This document shows positions 9,382-18,268 of a stretch of DNA of 64,000 bases, in pieces; position 1 is the stretch's first letter, and each line of letters opens with the position of its first letter. The translations under genes and the position numbers were made by a program. The notes beneath the pieces were generated by a model. It did not search any database. It worked only from the letters and a program-made list of their open reading frames with translations, and was not told the DNA's origin. The stretch is from an uncultured Oscillospiraceae bacterium (GTDB taxonomy: Bacteria; Bacillota; Clostridia; Oscillospirales; Oscillospiraceae), in contig CATKZP010000002.1 in assembly GCA_949841355.1 (NCBI GenBank), positions 124,001 through 188,000 on the forward strand, given 5' to 3'.

Positions 9382-10451
9382 GCGCGGACACTCCCTTCCT
9401 CCGCCAACGAGCGCACCACGGCGCACGCGGCGGTGCGGCTGAGGTCGGCGGCCATCTCGTCCATGGCCCGCTCCATGGCGGACAGGGCCAGGTCGTCATA
9501 GATGGTCTCCCGGATGGCGGCGAGACAGGCGCTCTCCTCCTTGGCGGCGATGCGGGCCATGCCCCGGCGCACCAGGAAGTTGGCGTTCTCCTGCTCCTGC
9601 TTCAAAAACGGCTGCCAGGCCAGGATGGGCAGCCGGGCGGCAATGGCCTCGAAGCAGGTGATGCCGCCGGGCTTGGACAGCATGAGGCTGGCCCGGGCCA
9701 TGTACTTCTCCACCTGAGTGGTGAAGGGAACGGCCTCGATGTTCTCATACCTGCCGTCCAGGCGCTGGAAGAGCTTGTCGTTGCGGCCGGTGAGGATCGT
9801 GGTGTGCACGCCGGGCAGGGCGTTGAGGGCCTGGTAAAAGGAATCCCTCCGGGGCATGAGGCCCAGGCCGCCCCCCATGATGAGCAGCTCCCGCCGTTTG
9901 GAAGCGTCCTTGCGGGCGGGTTGGAACCGCCCGCTGACGGGGATGCCGGACACCACCACGGCGTCCGGATCGGCGCCCTTGGCGATGAATCCCTGGCGCA
10001 CGGACTCCTCCGCCACCAGATAGCAGTCGGTGCCCGGGTGGAGCCATTCGCTGTGGCAGGTCACGTCGGTGACGCAGGTGACCAGAGGGATGTCCGACGG
10101 CCCCTCCTCCTTGTATTTGGCCATGGCGGCGGAGCAGATGGGGTGGGTGGACACCACCACGTCGGGCGCGTACTCGTCCAGCAGCCGGTCCAGCCCGCCC
10201 AGCAGGTTGTCCCCCCGGCCGTCGCCGGAGTCGTTCACCGTCAGGTCGTGGTAGATGTTATAGAACACCCCGCCGTAAGTCACCAGCACGTTAAACCACC
10301 AGTACATGGCGGGGGCCGCCTCGGGGACGGCGTATTCAAACAGGTCGATGACATCGGCCTTATGGCCCTCCTGCTCCAGCTGCTCCCGCAGCGCGTTGGC
10401 GGCGGACAGATGGCCCATGCCGAATTTGCCTGTCAAAATCAAAATGTTCAT
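9378..10451 (-). CDS. MGDG synthase/UgtP-like glycosyltransferase (processive diacylglycerol glucosyltransferase family)
   Basis: MNILILTGKFGMGHLSAANALREQLEQEGHKADVIDLFEY; SKPGGITCFEAIA. Internal ATG at 10451 chosen. Confidence 0.85.
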   Translation of the reverse strand: MNILILTGKFGMGHLSAANALREQLEQEGHKADVIDLFEYAVPEAAPAMYWWFNVLVTYGGVFYNIYHDLTVNDSGDGRGDNLLGGLDRLLDEYAPDVVVSTHPICSAAMAKYKEEGPSDIPLVTCVTDVTCHSEWLHPGTDCYLVAEESVRQGFIAKGADPDAVVVSGIPVSGRFQPARKDASKRRELLIMGGGLGLMPRRDSFYQALNALPGVHTTILTGRNDKLFQRLDGRYENIEAVPFTTQVEKYMARASLMLSKPGGITCFEAIAARLPILAWQPFLKQEQENANFLVRRGMARIAAKEESACLAAIRETIYDDLALSAMERAMDEMAADLSRTAACAVVRSLAEEGSVRA

Positions 10452-10599
10452 GAAGCTCCTCCTTACGTCGGCACAAGCTGCGCTCGCCTGCTTCCGCCTG
10501 CGGCGGAAGCTCATGCAGATGTCGTTTGACAGTACCGATTATAGAGGACAAATCTTCATTTTCAATACAGATGCGTCTTATATTTTGGTGGGGTTTTCC

Positions 10600-11121
10600 T
10601 TAAGAATCTCTTAAGCCCGGCAGCTCTCCGGCCTCCAGCCACACCACCCCCTCCGGCGGCGCGCCGTGGCAGCACACCGCCCCCCGCCAGCCCTCTCCTT
10701 CAAAGCCGGCGCAGCAGCCCTGGGGCACCGCCGCCTCCCTGGGGGGATAGAGGGGGGCGTCCTCCCGCTTGCACCAGCTCTCCTTCCTGGTCCACAGGCG
10801 GTAAAAGTCCTCCCAGCTGCCGTCAAATTCCTCCCGTTCCACCTCGCTCAGAACGTAGGCGGGCAGGCCCGGCCGCCGGGGGCGGACCACCTCCACGTCC
10901 ACCCCCACCGGGGCGTCGGACAGCGCGCACAGCGCCAGCCCCCCGCTGTGGGACAGGGAGAACCACCGCCCCGCATCCCCCGCGAACAGCGGCTTGCCCC
11001 GGGGGGAGCGCTCCACCGGCGGCAGCTCCTCCCACCCCCAGCAGAGCCTTACCGCCGCGGCCAGCAGCGGCCAGGCCAGCGTCCGCCCGTCTCCACCCGC
11101 CGTGCCATACACTCGGGTCAT
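10600..11121 (-). CDS. 4'-phosphopantetheinyl transferase (Sfp-type)
   Basis: GRWFSLSHSGGLALCALSDAPVGVDVEVVRP and FYRLWTRKESWCK motifs. Confidence 0.88.
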   Translation of the reverse strand: MTRVYGTAGGDGRTLAWPLLAAAVRLCWGWEELPPVERSPRGKPLFAGDAGRWFSLSHSGGLALCALSDAPVGVDVEVVRPRRPGLPAYVLSEVEREEFDGSWEDFYRLWTRKESWCKREDAPLYPPREAAVPQGCCAGFEGEGWRGAVCCHGAPPEGVVWLEAGELPGLRDS

Positions 11122-11185
11122 GGTATCCCTCCCAGTTTCATCTGCCGGAAGGCCGCCCTCCTCCCGGAGGGCGGCCCTGCTCTCA

Positions 11186-11863
11186 TCAAATCCCGGACGG
11201 CTCGATGTCCGTCACCGTCAGCACGCCGTCCTGGACGGTGAAGCGCACCTCCAGCCCGGCGAAGCCGAACCCATACACCCGCCCCGGGTCGTCCTGGTAA
11301 GAGGGCCGGGGGTCCTGGGCCAGCACCCCAAACAGCGCCGCCCGGCGCTCGGGCTCCACCCGGGAGAGCAGCTCCGGTGGTATGTCCACCGTCAAAACCC
11401 CCTCCGGCGCGCTCCCGGCAAAGCCCCCGGCCGCCTCGGGGCGGCAGTCGGCGTAGGGCACGTAGGGCTTCACGTCCAGAATGGGGGTGCCGTCCAGCAG
11501 GTCCGCGCCGGACACATGGAGCACCGGGCCGTCGGGCGTGTCCCACTCCACCCCCTCCAGCCTCACACAGGACAGGCCGATGGGGTTGGGCCGGAAGGGA
11601 GACCGGGTGGCGAACACCCCCAGCCGCTTATTCCCCCCCAGCCGCGGGGGGCGCACGGTGGGCGACCAGCCCCGCCCCCGGTTCTGGGAGAACTCCCAGA
11701 TCAGCCACAGGTGGGAAAAGCCCTCAATGCCCCGCAGGGCCTCCGGCATCCGGAAGGGCGGGGCAAACACCACCTGGGCCCGCAGCTCCTCCACCAACCC
11801 CGCCTGCCGGGGCACGCCGAACTTGGTGGCGAAGTCGGAGCGGATATGGGCGATGGGCTCCAT
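11186..11863 (-). CDS. trmO: tRNA (N6-threonylcarbamoyladenosine(37)-N6)-methyltransferase TrmO-like
   Basis: MEPIAHIRSDFATKFGVPRQ; GIEGFSHLWLIWEF; GVFATRSPFRPNPIGLSCVRL; YVPYAD. Confidence 0.9.
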   Translation of the reverse strand: MEPIAHIRSDFATKFGVPRQAGLVEELRAQVVFAPPFRMPEALRGIEGFSHLWLIWEFSQNRGRGWSPTVRPPRLGGNKRLGVFATRSPFRPNPIGLSCVRLEGVEWDTPDGPVLHVSGADLLDGTPILDVKPYVPYADCRPEAAGGFAGSAPEGVLTVDIPPELLSRVEPERRAALFGVLAQDPRPSYQDDPGRVYGFGFAGLEVRFTVQDGVLTVTDIEPSGI

Positions 11864-11895
11864 CGGGGCGGCCGGCAGGCGGCCGGACTGGCCGT

Positions 11896-12465
11896 TCATC
11901 CTTCGGATGAATGGCTGTCCTGGCTGGCGCGCATGGCCAGAATGGTCTTGCCGATGAGCTCGTCCAGCTCCCAGCCCAGCATGGCCGCGCCCTGCTCAAT
12001 GACCTCCCGGGAGCACCCGGCGGCAAAGCGCTTATCCTTATACTTCTTCTTCACCGACTTGACCTCCAGGTCGGACACGCTTTTGGACGGGCGCATCAGG
12101 GCTACCGCGCCGATGAGCCCCGTCAGCTCGTCCACGGCGAAGAGCACCTTCTCCATCTGGCTTTCCGGGGCGATGTCCACGCACTCGCCATAGCCGTGGC
12201 TGGCGGTGGCGCGCACCACAGACTCGTCGATATCCCGCGCCCGCATCAGCTCCTGGCTCTTGACGCAGTGCTCCTCGGGCCACCGCTCAAAGTCCAGGTC
12301 GTGGAGAATGCCCACCGTCTCCCAGAGGGCGGCCTCATCCCCGCAGCCCAGCTCCTGGGCGAACCAGCTCATCACGCCGCCCACCGTGCGGGCGTGCCTG
12401 CGGTGGAACTCACCCTCATTGAACTCACATAAAAGCTCCCACGCCTGTTCCGGGGTCGGGATCAT
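11896..12465 (-). CDS. HD-domain (HDIG-type) hydrolase-like protein
   Basis: GILHDLDFERWPEEHCVKSQELMRARDIDE...ATASHGYG. Confidence 0.78.
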   Translation of the reverse strand: MIPTPEQAWELLCEFNEGEFHRRHARTVGGVMSWFAQELGCGDEAALWETVGILHDLDFERWPEEHCVKSQELMRARDIDESVVRATASHGYGECVDIAPESQMEKVLFAVDELTGLIGAVALMRPSKSVSDLEVKSVKKKYKDKRFAAGCSREVIEQGAAMLGWELDELIGKTILAMRASQDSHSSEG

Positions 12466-12615
12466 AGAAATCTCTCCTTTATATATGATATTCTCAAATC
12501 ATATACCGCCCTTCCTCTATTGTCAAGGGCGGTCATTTCCCTGTTGACTTTCCCCGTGGGAACCAGTACAATACAAGGACCATCTCAGCCACTTCACCCA
12601 GGGGAGGACTCCGCC

Positions 12616-13761
12616 ATGGACCAAAACAGCCTGATCTATTTCGATTACGCCGCCACCACCCCGGTGCGGCGGGAGGCCGCCGCCGCCCTGCTGGACGCGC
12701 TGGCGCACTTCGGCAACCCCTCCTCCCGCTACGGCTTCGGCCGGGAGGCCGCCCGGCGGGTGAAGGAGGACCGGGAGGCGGTGGCAACCGCCTTCGGCTG
12801 CTCCCCCGACGAGCTGTTCTTCACCTCCTGCGGCACGGAGGGCGACAACTGGGCCATCCGCCGGGGGGCGGAGCTGAACCGCCGCCGGGGGAAGCACATT
12901 GTCACCACCGCCATCGAGCACGCCGCCGTGCTGGAGACCTGCCGGGACCTGGAGCGCCAGGGGTATGAGGTCACCTGCTTGAAGCCCGGCCGGTCGGGCC
13001 GGGTCACGGCGGAGCAGCTGGCCGCCGCCCTGCGGCCGGACACGGCGCTGGTGTCCATGATGCTGGTGAACAACGAGACCGGGGCCGTCCTGCCCGTGGC
13101 GGACTGCGTTCGGGCCGTCAAGGCTTTCGACCCCGCCATCCTCTTCCACTGCGACGCGGTGCAGGGCTTTTTAAAGACGCCCGAGCCCCTCGCCCGCCTG
13201 GGGGCGGACCTTGTGGCCGTCAGCGGCCACAAGATCGGCGCGCCCAAGGGCGTCGGCGCGCTCTACATCAAAAAGGGCGTGCGCCTGCCCCCCCTGCTCA
13301 CCGGGGGCGGCCAGGAGGAGGGCCTGCGCTCCGGCACCGAGGCCACGGCCCAAATCGCCGCCTTCGCCGCCGCCGTCCGGGCGGTGGCGGCGGACGAAAC
13401 CCGGCTGGAGCGCACCGCCTCCATCAAGGACTACACCCTCTCCCGGCTCAAGCAGGCCCTGCCCCGCCTGGAGGTCATCTCCCAGGGGGACGCCCCCCAT
13501 ATCTGCGCCGTCACCCTGCCGGGGTACAAGAGCGAGGTGGTGGTGCGGGTGCTGGGAGATCGGGGCGTATGCGTCTCCTCCGGCTCCGCCTGCCACAAGG
13601 GCAGGCCCAGCCACGTGTTCGCCGCCATGAACCTGCCCAAGTCCTGGCTGGACGGGGCGCTGCGGCTGTCCTTTTCGCCGGACTCCACGAAGGAGGAGGC
13701 GGACGTCCTGGTGTCCGCCCTCAGGGACGCGGCGGGCAGCCTGTTCACCACATTATCGTAA
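12616..13761 (+). CDS. Cysteine desulfurase (NifS/IscS-like class V aminotransferase)
   Basis: MDQNSLIYFDYAATTPVRREA; HFGNPSSRYGFG; FTSCGTEGDNWAI; AVSGHKIGAPKGVGALYI; GSACHKG. Confidence 0.92.
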   Translation: MDQNSLIYFDYAATTPVRREAAAALLDALAHFGNPSSRYGFGREAARRVKEDREAVATAFGCSPDELFFTSCGTEGDNWAIRRGAELNRRRGKHIVTTAIEHAAVLETCRDLERQGYEVTCLKPGRSGRVTAEQLAAALRPDTALVSMMLVNNETGAVLPVADCVRAVKAFDPAILFHCDAVQGFLKTPEPLARLGADLVAVSGHKIGAPKGVGALYIKKGVRLPPLLTGGGQEEGLRSGTEATAQIAAFAAAVRAVAADETRLERTASIKDYTLSRLKQALPRLEVISQGDAPHICAVTLPGYKSEVVVRVLGDRGVCVSSGSACHKGRPSHVFAAMNLPKSWLDGALRLSFSPDSTKEEADVLVSALRDAAGSLFTTLS

Positions 13762-13777
13762 AAGGAGCATCCACGCC

Positions 13778-15175
13778 ATGTTCAAGCTATTCCGGCGGGA
13801 GCCGGGCTTTTATCCCAAGCTGCTCTCCCTGGCTCTGCCCATCCTGCTGCAAAACCTCATCACCAACTCCCTGGGCCTGGTGGACACCTTCATGGTGGGC
13901 ACCATGGGGGAGGGCCCTCTGGCCGGCGTCACCCTGGCCAACATCCCCGTATTCGTGGTCCAGCTGATGATGTTCGGCATACAGAGCGGTTCCTCCGTCC
14001 TCATCAGCCAGTACCGCGGCAAGGGGGACACCCAGGCCATCAACCGGGTCATGGGCATCGGCATGTACGCCGCCGGGGCCATCGGCCTCACCTTCGCCCT
14101 CATCATGGGCTTCCTGCCCACCCAGTTCATGGGTCTGTTCGGCACCGACGCCGCTGTGGTGGCCACCGCCGCCCGCTACGCCCGCATTGTGGGCTGGTCC
14201 TATTTCTTCGACAGCTTTGTGCAGGTCTACATCGGCGTCCACCGGGCCATGGGCAATCCCAGCCGGGGCCTGGTGATTCTGGGCGCCTCCATGGCCAGCA
14301 ACACCTTCCTCAACTGGGTGTTCATCTTCGGCAATCTGGGCGCTCCCCGGCTGGCGGAGGAGGGCGCGGCCCTGGCTACCCTGCTGGCCCGGGTGCTGTC
14401 CTGCTCCATCGCCGTGGGCTGGGCGGTGCTGGACAAACGCTTCAAGCTCTCCCCCGCCCTGCTCTTCCGCCCCGGGCGGGAGATGACCCGGCGCTTCATC
14501 CGCTTCTCCACCCCCGTGATGTGCAATGAGACCTTCTGGGGCCTGGGCACCTCCCTGTTCCCCACCATCATGGGACATATGGACGGCTCCCAGGAGATCC
14601 TGGCCGCCTACGCCATCGCCGGCAACATCACCAACCTGTGCACCGTGGGGGTGTTCGCCATCTCGGGCACCGCCGCCATCCTCATCGGCCAGGAGATCGG
14701 CTCCGGCCGCACCGACCGGGTATACTCCCTGGGCGCGCTGCTCAACGCGCTGGCCTTTCTGTTCGGGCTGGGAGCGGGGCTTTTGTTCCTGGGACTGCTG
14801 CACTGGTTCGTCGTCCCGGTGCTCTACCCGCTGTTCGGCCTGTCCTCCGCAGCGGGGGACATCTGCACCATGATGCTCACGGTGGTGTTCACCATGATGC
14901 CCCTGCGGTCCTTTGAGTGCACCAACATCGTGGGGGTGCTCCGGGGCGGCGGGGATGTGAAAATGGCCACCCTCATCGACCTCACCCCGCTGTGGGTGGT
15001 GGCCCTGCCCATGGCTGTGCTGTCGGGGCTGGTGTTCCAGGTGGGCATATTCTGGGTGTACCTGTCCATGATGAGCGAAAACGTGGTCAAGGGCATTCTG
15101 GGCATACACCGATTCCTCAGCGGCAAATGGATCAACGACGTCACCATCTCCGCCCGCACCCAGGCCGGGGCGTGA
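13778..15175 (+). CDS. MATE family efflux transporter
   Basis: Twelve-TM-like; LALPILLQNLITNSLGLVDTFMVGTMGE...; ECTNIVGVLRGGGDVK. Confidence 0.92.
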   Translation: MFKLFRREPGFYPKLLSLALPILLQNLITNSLGLVDTFMVGTMGEGPLAGVTLANIPVFVVQLMMFGIQSGSSVLISQYRGKGDTQAINRVMGIGMYAAGAIGLTFALIMGFLPTQFMGLFGTDAAVVATAARYARIVGWSYFFDSFVQVYIGVHRAMGNPSRGLVILGASMASNTFLNWVFIFGNLGAPRLAEEGAALATLLARVLSCSIAVGWAVLDKRFKLSPALLFRPGREMTRRFIRFSTPVMCNETFWGLGTSLFPTIMGHMDGSQEILAAYAIAGNITNLCTVGVFAISGTAAILIGQEIGSGRTDRVYSLGALLNALAFLFGLGAGLLFLGLLHWFVVPVLYPLFGLSSAAGDICTMMLTVVFTMMPLRSFECTNIVGVLRGGGDVKMATLIDLTPLWVVALPMAVLSGLVFQVGIFWVYLSMMSENVVKGILGIHRFLSGKWINDVTISARTQAGA

Positions 15176-15204
15176 CAACCCAGGAAAATATTTGGAATAG
15201 GCCC

Positions 15205-15233
15205 TTGCATTCCGCCGCCTCTCGTGCTAAACT
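15205..15233 (+). promoter_or_regulatory. Candidate promoter (TTGCAT-17-TAAACT) for the Cys/His repeat protein
   Basis: -35 at 15205-15210, -10 at 15228-15233, 17-bp spacer. Confidence 0.45.
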
Positions 15234-15293
15234 GATTTTGGCGGACGCTGTGCCGCCCATCCAACGGAATGATTTTTTGGAGGTAAAAGCATC

Positions 15294-15770
15294 ATGTCTC
15301 TGAGAAGGTTTTTGATTTCCGCCGCTGCGGCCGTCTGCGCCGCCTCACTGCTGGTTCCCGCCGCCTTTGCCCACGGCGGCTGCCATGGCCGCGCCGCCCA
15401 GCGGACCGCCCAGCCCTGCGCGGTGGAGGACTGCACCCTCATCGGTTGGCACTACCACAGCCGTTCCCTTTACTGCGGCCACACCCACGGCGGCACGCTG
15501 TGCGGCGGCGACTGCGCCCCCCTGTGCGAGGTGGAGGACTGCCAGCTCGTTGGCCGCCACGATCACGACGGCGTGACCTACTGCGGCAATTGCCACGAGG
15601 ACGGATACTGTAACGGCAGCTGCCTCCCCCTGTGCGAGGCGGACGGCTGCACCCTCACCGGCCGCCACAATCACGACGGCGTGACCTACTGCGGCAGCAA
15701 TCACAGCAGCGGCTGGTGTGACGGCAGCTGTCCCATCTACTCCGGCGGCCGTCACGGCTGCCGCCATTGA
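15294..15770 (+). CDS. Secreted Cys/His-rich protein with three 36-aa tandem repeats, function unknown
   Basis: Signal peptide MSLRRFLISAAAAVCAASLLVPAAFA; three repeats beginning CAVEDC/CEVEDC/CEADGC with conserved Cys/His spacing. Confidence 0.8.
   Translation: MSLRRFLISAAAAVCAASLLVPAAFAHGGCHGRAAQRTAQPCAVEDCTLIGWHYHSRSLYCGHTHGGTLCGGDCAPLCEVEDCQLVGRHDHDGVTYCGNCHEDGYCNGSCLPLCEADGCTLTGRHNHDGVTYCGSNHSSGWCDGSCPIYSGGRHGCRH
15417..15740 (+). repeat. Three in-frame tandem 108-nt repeats encoding a Cys/His motif
   Basis: Pattern C-x4-C-x5-H-x-H-x5-C-x3-H-x4-C-x3-C in each 36-aa unit. Confidence 0.85.
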
Positions 15771-15787
15771 CAATTCAATCCAACGCG

Positions 15788-15822
15788 CAAAGGGCGGGCC
15801 TTGAAAGGCCCGCCCTCGTTTT
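15788..15822. terminator. Rho-independent terminator between convergent genes
   Basis: AAAGGGCGGGCCTTGAAAGGCCCGCCCTCGTTTTATT. Confidence 0.85.
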
Positions 15823-16069
15823 ATTCCCCTTTGTACTTTTTTCTGGTAGCGATGCCCCCCCGTATGTGGCGCTCCGCTTTGTTTTCGTTTAGAATCGCCT
15901 TCACCTGCTGGTACAGCCCCCGGTTGATGGCGGGCAGGCGTTCGCTCAGATCCTTATGTACGGTGGACTTGCTGATGCCGAAGCGGCTGGCGGCAGCCCG
16001 GACGGTGGTCTTGTTCTCAATGATGTAAAGCGCCAGCTCCTGGGCGCGCTCTTCCATGTTCCCCTTCAC
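15821..16069 (-). CDS. spoIIID: Stage III sporulation transcriptional regulator SpoIIID
   Basis: MEERAQELALYIIENKTTVRAAASRFGISKSTVHKDLSERLPAINRGLYQQVKAILNENKAERHIRGGIATRKKYK. GTG start at 16069 or ATG at 16057. Confidence 0.93.
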   Translation of the reverse strand: MKGNMEERAQELALYIIENKTTVRAAASRFGISKSTVHKDLSERLPAINRGLYQQVKAILNENKAERHIRGGIATRKKYKGE

Positions 16070-16257
16070 AAAAACAACACTCCCCGTTGTGGTTCTCTCA
16101 CAGGGAAATGTATATGCGGCCGTTGATGAATCTATGCAGCCCCGAAGTAACGCTCACCGCTCACAAGCGAGGGCGCCGCAGCCCCGCTTGTCCAGCACCG
16201 TACCCCCCTCGGCCTCAAACGCCATGCGTCGAACAAAATGCTGGAAACCCGGGATTT

Positions 16258-17604
16258 CTACGAGCGTTCTCTTTGCAGCAGCGCGATAGTCTCCACATGC
16301 TGCGTTCTCGGAAACAAATCCACCGCCTCCGCCCGCGCCGGAACGTACCCCAGCGCGCCAAAGCGCTTCACGTCTCTGGCCAGGGTGGCCGGGTCGCAGG
16401 AGACGTATACCACCCGCGCCGGAGCCATGCGGGCAATGACGTCCACCCCCTCCGGGGCCAGCCCCTTCCGGGGCGGGTCCACCACCACCACATCGGGGCG
16501 CACTCCCTCCTGCTCCAGCTTCGCGGCCAGCGCCGCCGCATCGCCGCATATAAAACGGGTTTTGTCCTCCAGGCCGCTGCGCCGGGCGTTCTCACGGGCG
16601 TCGGCCACCGCCTGGGGCGTCACCTCCACCCCGATGACCTGTCCGGCCCTTTCCGCCAGGGTGAGGCTGATGGTGCCCGTCCCGCAGTAGAGCTCCACCA
16701 CCGTCTCCCGCCCCGTGAGGGCGGCAAAGTCCAGCGCCCGGCGGTACAGCACCTGGGTCTGCGCCCGGTTCACCTGGAAGAAGGAGGGCACCGACAGCCG
16801 GAACACGTGGCCGCACAGCTCCTCCTCCAGCCAGTCCCGCCCCCAGAGGGTGCGAAAAGCGTCGCCCAAAATCACGTTGGTTTTTTTCCTGTTCACCGAT
16901 AGCACCACCCCAGCCAGACCGGGGGCCGCCGCCCTCAGGGCGTCCACCAGCTCCTCCTCGTGGGGGAGCTCTCCGCCGTTGGCCACCACGCAGCACAGCG
17001 CCTCGCCCGCGCTGTTGGTGCGCAGAAACAGGTGCCGGATCAGCCCCCGGCCCGTTTTCTCCTGGTAGGCGGGCACGTGAAAGCGCTCCATCCACTCCCG
17101 AAAGGCGGCGCGGCACGCCGTGTCCAGCTCCGGCTGAAGCAGGCAGTCGTCAATGTCCACCACCCGGTGGGTCCGCCCCTGGTAGTAGCCCACCGCCCCG
17201 TCCGCCACAGGGAACTGCACCTTGTTGCGGTAGCGTTCGGTACAGTCCGCCCCGTGGATCACCGGCACCGAAATCTGCGCCCCGCCGATGCGCCTCAAAG
17301 CGTCCTCCACCCGCCGGCGCTTGGCCTCCAGCTCCTCGGCATAGGTCATATGCCGGAACTGGCACCCCCCGCAGCTGCCGTAATAGGGGCAGTCCGGCTC
17401 CACCCGGGCAGGGGAGGGCTCCAGCAGCTTGTCCACATGGCCCCAGGCGGCGCTGTGGCCGATGTGCTCGATGAACACATCCGCCCGCTCTCCCTGGAGG
17501 GCCCCCTTGACGAACACCGCCATGCCCTCAATGCGGGCCACCCCCTCGCCGCCGCTGGCGTAGCCCTCGATGCGGGCGGGATAGACCATTCCCTCTTTCA
17601 GCAT
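16258..17604 (-). CDS. rlmD: 23S rRNA (uracil-C5)-methyltransferase RlmD/RumA-like
   Basis: TRAM-like N-terminus; DCPYYGSCGGCQFRHMTY; VELYCGTGTISLTLA; VVDPPRKGL; VYVSCDPATLARD. Start MLKEGMVYPARIEG at 17604; the longer listed ORF is out-of-gene upstream. Confidence 0.9.
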   Translation of the reverse strand: MLKEGMVYPARIEGYASGGEGVARIEGMAVFVKGALQGERADVFIEHIGHSAAWGHVDKLLEPSPARVEPDCPYYGSCGGCQFRHMTYAEELEAKRRRVEDALRRIGGAQISVPVIHGADCTERYRNKVQFPVADGAVGYYQGRTHRVVDIDDCLLQPELDTACRAAFREWMERFHVPAYQEKTGRGLIRHLFLRTNSAGEALCCVVANGGELPHEEELVDALRAAAPGLAGVVLSVNRKKTNVILGDAFRTLWGRDWLEEELCGHVFRLSVPSFFQVNRAQTQVLYRRALDFAALTGRETVVELYCGTGTISLTLAERAGQVIGVEVTPQAVADARENARRSGLEDKTRFICGDAAALAAKLEQEGVRPDVVVVDPPRKGLAPEGVDVIARMAPARVVYVSCDPATLARDVKRFGALGYVPARAEAVDLFPRTQHVETIALLQRERS

Positions 17605-18185
17605 TGAGCCGCCCCCCTTCCCTGTTCCTTGTGCAGCTTGTGGAGCTCCTTCTTCCGGCGGTTGGAAAAGCGCTCCTCCTCGCTGTATACGCACCCGCAG
17701 TATTTCTGCATGTAAAGCCCCAGCGCCCGAGCCTCCTCCTGCCCCTCCCGGAAGCGGGGGCGGAAATCGTAGGGGATGAACTCCACCCCGTACCGCTCCC
17801 CCATCCTCGCCCCCGTGGCGCAGATCAGCGCCCGGTCCTGGTAGGGGGACACCAGCAGCGTGGTGGAAAAGGCCGCGAAGCCGTTTTCCGCGGCATACCG
17901 GGCGGTGTGCTCCATGCGGCAGGCGTAGCAGTAGCCGCACCGGTGGTCACAGTCCTGGGCCACGGCGGCGGTGAACTGCCGCAGGCCGTAGTCATCCTCC
18001 TCCCGCAGCTCCAGGCCGATGTCCCGGGCGTACTGCCGCAGGGTGTCCCGCCGGGCCTTGTACTCCAAAAAGGGGTGGATGTTGGGGTTATACCAAAAGC
18101 CGGTGGGCTCTGTCCCCTCCTCCCGCAGCGTTTTGACGCAGGCCACGGAGCAGGGGGCGCAGCAGATATGGAGCAGAGTGCTCAT
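17598..18185 (-). CDS. queH: Epoxyqueuosine reductase QueH (DUF208)
   Basis: MSTLLHICCAPCSVACVKTL; FWYNPNIHPFLEYKAR; RCGYCYACRMEHTA; FSTTLLVSPYQD; KYCGCVYSEEER. ATG at 18185. Confidence 0.93.
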   Translation of the reverse strand: MSTLLHICCAPCSVACVKTLREEGTEPTGFWYNPNIHPFLEYKARRDTLRQYARDIGLELREEDDYGLRQFTAAVAQDCDHRCGYCYACRMEHTARYAAENGFAAFSTTLLVSPYQDRALICATGARMGERYGVEFIPYDFRPRFREGQEEARALGLYMQKYCGCVYSEEERFSNRRKKELHKLHKEQGRGAAQC

Positions 18186-18268
18186 CTCGCGTGCCTCCTT
18201 TATCAGCAATGCGGAGCCCGCGCCCGCAGGCGCGGACCCCGCGTCAAAACCGCAAATCCTCTCCCAGA

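Noticed and set aside
10600-11121. Sfp-type PPTase as a sign of a nearby NRPS/PKS cluster
   Set aside because: No carrier-protein, NRPS or PKS genes in the window; it may simply be the ACP holo-synthase for primary metabolism.
17605-17940. N-terminal extension of the listed 560-aa rlmD ORF
   Set aside because: Out-of-frame reading of queH; RlmD starts at MLKEGMVYPARIEG (17604).
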